The notes under the pieces were generated by a model. That model made no database searches. It saw only the letters and a list, made by a program, of their open reading frames with translations, and was not told the DNA's origin. From Gammaproteobacteria bacterium (GTDB lineage Bacteria > Pseudomonadota > Gammaproteobacteria > Pseudomonadales > UBA7434): 7,031 nucleotides of DNA. Below are positions 6,604 to 7,031 of this stretch, one piece after another. A program made the position numbers and the translations under genes. How positions within the stretch are numbered: position 1 is the stretch's first letter; each line of letters opens with the position of its first letter. The stretch lies in the NCBI GenBank assembly GCA_024280785.1, contig JAJRPK010000406.1, positions 1-7,031 of the forward strand, in the 5' to 3' direction.

Positions 6604-6783
6604 ATGAAGACGTTCGCTTCCTCATAGAGCGCTGGTGCCGAATGTGATCCGCGATGCGAGGTAATATACCAATAATAGGGCAGAAATAATGAGGTAGAGC
6701 TGTCGCATCAGACAACACGTGTTCGAGAATGCGGTATACGAAAAATTCATTCGATTGAGCAGGCGCAACGGTTTTTATATGTA
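6604..6783 (+). mobile_element. IS6-family transposase, C-terminal fragment (heavily decayed)
   Basis: Fragments in shifting frames spell the C-terminal half of an IS6-family transposase. 6604-6621 gives M-K-T-F-A-S (family L-R-S-Y-G-V). 6623-6661 gives HRALVPNVIRDAR (family HRELxPxxIHDxx). A stop TAA follows at 6662, then Y-T-N-N-R-A-E (6665-6685), where the Glu matches the third catalytic acid. After a 14-bp tandem duplication, 6697-6783 gives ELSHQTTRVRE, CGIRK and IHSIEQAQRFLYV, close to the family's ELSHQPTRVRERGMRxFKSxxQAQRFL. About two bases are missing near 6622, the stop interrupts the frame, and the duplication shifts it. The fragment starts ~25 bases after the hydroxylase stop and has the same orientation as the left IS6 piece. 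The 131 bases from here to the next gene show nothing I can identify. Confidence 0.75.
6671..6698 (+). repeat. Imperfect 14-bp tandem duplication in the transposase remnant
   Basis: AATAATAGGGCAGA (6671-6684) is followed directly by AATAATGAGGTAGA (6685-6698), 11 of 14 bases identical. Removing one copy restores the reading N-N-R-A-E-L-S-H-Q, the family's normal sequence. The duplication therefore arose after the element was intact and has since diverged. Confidence 0.55.
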
Positions 6784-6914
6784 TGCGAAGAACGGCCCAG
6801 TTGAAGAGAGAAACCCCGACTTCCTTCGGTGCGCTAATAAATGTAATATCCTCTTGTTTGCACCAACTTTTCCCTGCTGAATCATAGCTAGTAAATCGAC
6901 TAGGGCCGCACTAT

Positions 6915-7031
6915 ATGAGTAGCTCATATTCGGATCAATTAGTTGATTTTATTGATATCACTAAGTACACAGATATTCCCGAGAAAATACAGGACTACAC
7001 TAAGCTGGTTCTACTTGATTCTATAATTTGT
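6915..7031 (+). CDS. MmgE/PrpD family protein, N-terminal part (runs off the window)
   Basis: The 39 codons from the ATG at 6915 are open to the window edge. They begin MSSSYSDQLVDFIDI, then DIPEKIQDYTKLVLLDSIIC. This matches the start of the MmgE/PrpD family (2-methylcitrate dehydratase, cis-aconitate decarboxylase, iminodisuccinate epimerase): a short helix L-x-x-F-I, then the typical L/I-P-x-x-V/I-x-x-x-x-K-x-x-L-L-D-S/T-I/L-x-C. Full-length members have about 450-500 residues, so over 90% lies outside. An AGGG at 6902-6905 is a plausible Shine-Dalgarno. A small inverted repeat (CTAGT 6888-6892, ACTAG 6899-6903) overlaps it. The decayed IS6 fragment separates this gene from the lipid operon, so it is probably a different transcription unit. 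The substrate cannot be told from this portion. Confidence 0.72.
   Translation, partial: MSSSYSDQLVDFIDITKYTDIPEKIQDYTKLVLLDSIIC

Noticed and set aside
6594..6650. Start of a SnoaL/ketosteroid-isomerase-like protein (MSSNEDVRFLIERWCRM)
   Set aside because: It stops after 17 codons, and the same bases in other frames match the IS6 transposase (HRALVPNVI...) with continuity on the right.
6497..6718. A 73-codon minus-strand open frame over the operon end
   Set aside because: It overlaps the hydroxylase third His box and the transposase remnant; the translation resembles nothing.
6793..6806. A possible IS6 terminal inverted repeat (GGCCCAGTTGAAGA)
   Set aside because: The partial likeness to an IS6-type end is in the wrong orientation for the right end and has no partner at the left fragment.
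1..7031. CRISPR arrays, tRNA, rRNA, riboswitches
   Set aside because: No regularly spaced repeats, tRNA-like arms, rRNA sequence or recognisable aptamer were seen on either strand.

Overview
The window holds a compact, intact lipid-metabolism-type operon next to an AraC-family regulator, with decayed gene pieces and remnants of an IS6-family insertion sequence on both sides. Codon use, intermediate base composition, and gene families (AraC regulator, LuxC/LuxE-type fatty acid reductase parts, IS6 transposase) suggest a gammaproteobacterium, perhaps marine. That placement is inference; no rRNA or other taxonomic marker is present.

Left edge (1-450): a gene graveyard. The first ~58 codons of an Old Yellow Enzyme-type NADH:flavin oxidoreductase (+) run straight into an internal piece of an IS6-family transposase (+). 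That piece ends at the 'TDK' catalytic motif and abuts the first ~24 codons of a short-chain dehydrogenase reading on the minus strand. None of the three is complete.

Centre (585-6578): a minus-strand AraC-family activator (585-1682) is divergent from a plus-strand series. This is a LuxE-like acyl-adenylating/acyl-protein synthetase (1877-3286), a LuxC-like acyl-CoA reductase (3299-4744), an extended SDR of the 3-beta-HSD/OleD/dihydroflavonol-reductase type (4741-5730) and a membrane di-iron fatty acid hydroxylase/sterol desaturase family protein (5850-6578). The first three are tightly coupled (12-nt gap, then a 4-nt overlap). The likely logic is activation of an acyl chain, reduction to an aldehyde, then NAD(P)H-dependent redox and oxidative modification in the membrane. 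No luciferase (LuxAB) or LuxD is present, so this is not bioluminescence. The product is unknown. The divergent intergenic region carries a perfect -10 box for the regulator and two sets of direct repeats that could be regulator sites.

Right edge (6579-7031): immediately after the operon is the C-terminal part of an IS6-family transposase, same orientation as the left fragment and badly decayed (missing bases, in-frame stop, 14-bp tandem duplication). It picks up almost where the left fragment stops, so the two may be halves of one transposase split by the ~6.2-kb module. The window ends inside the start of an MmgE/PrpD-family gene.
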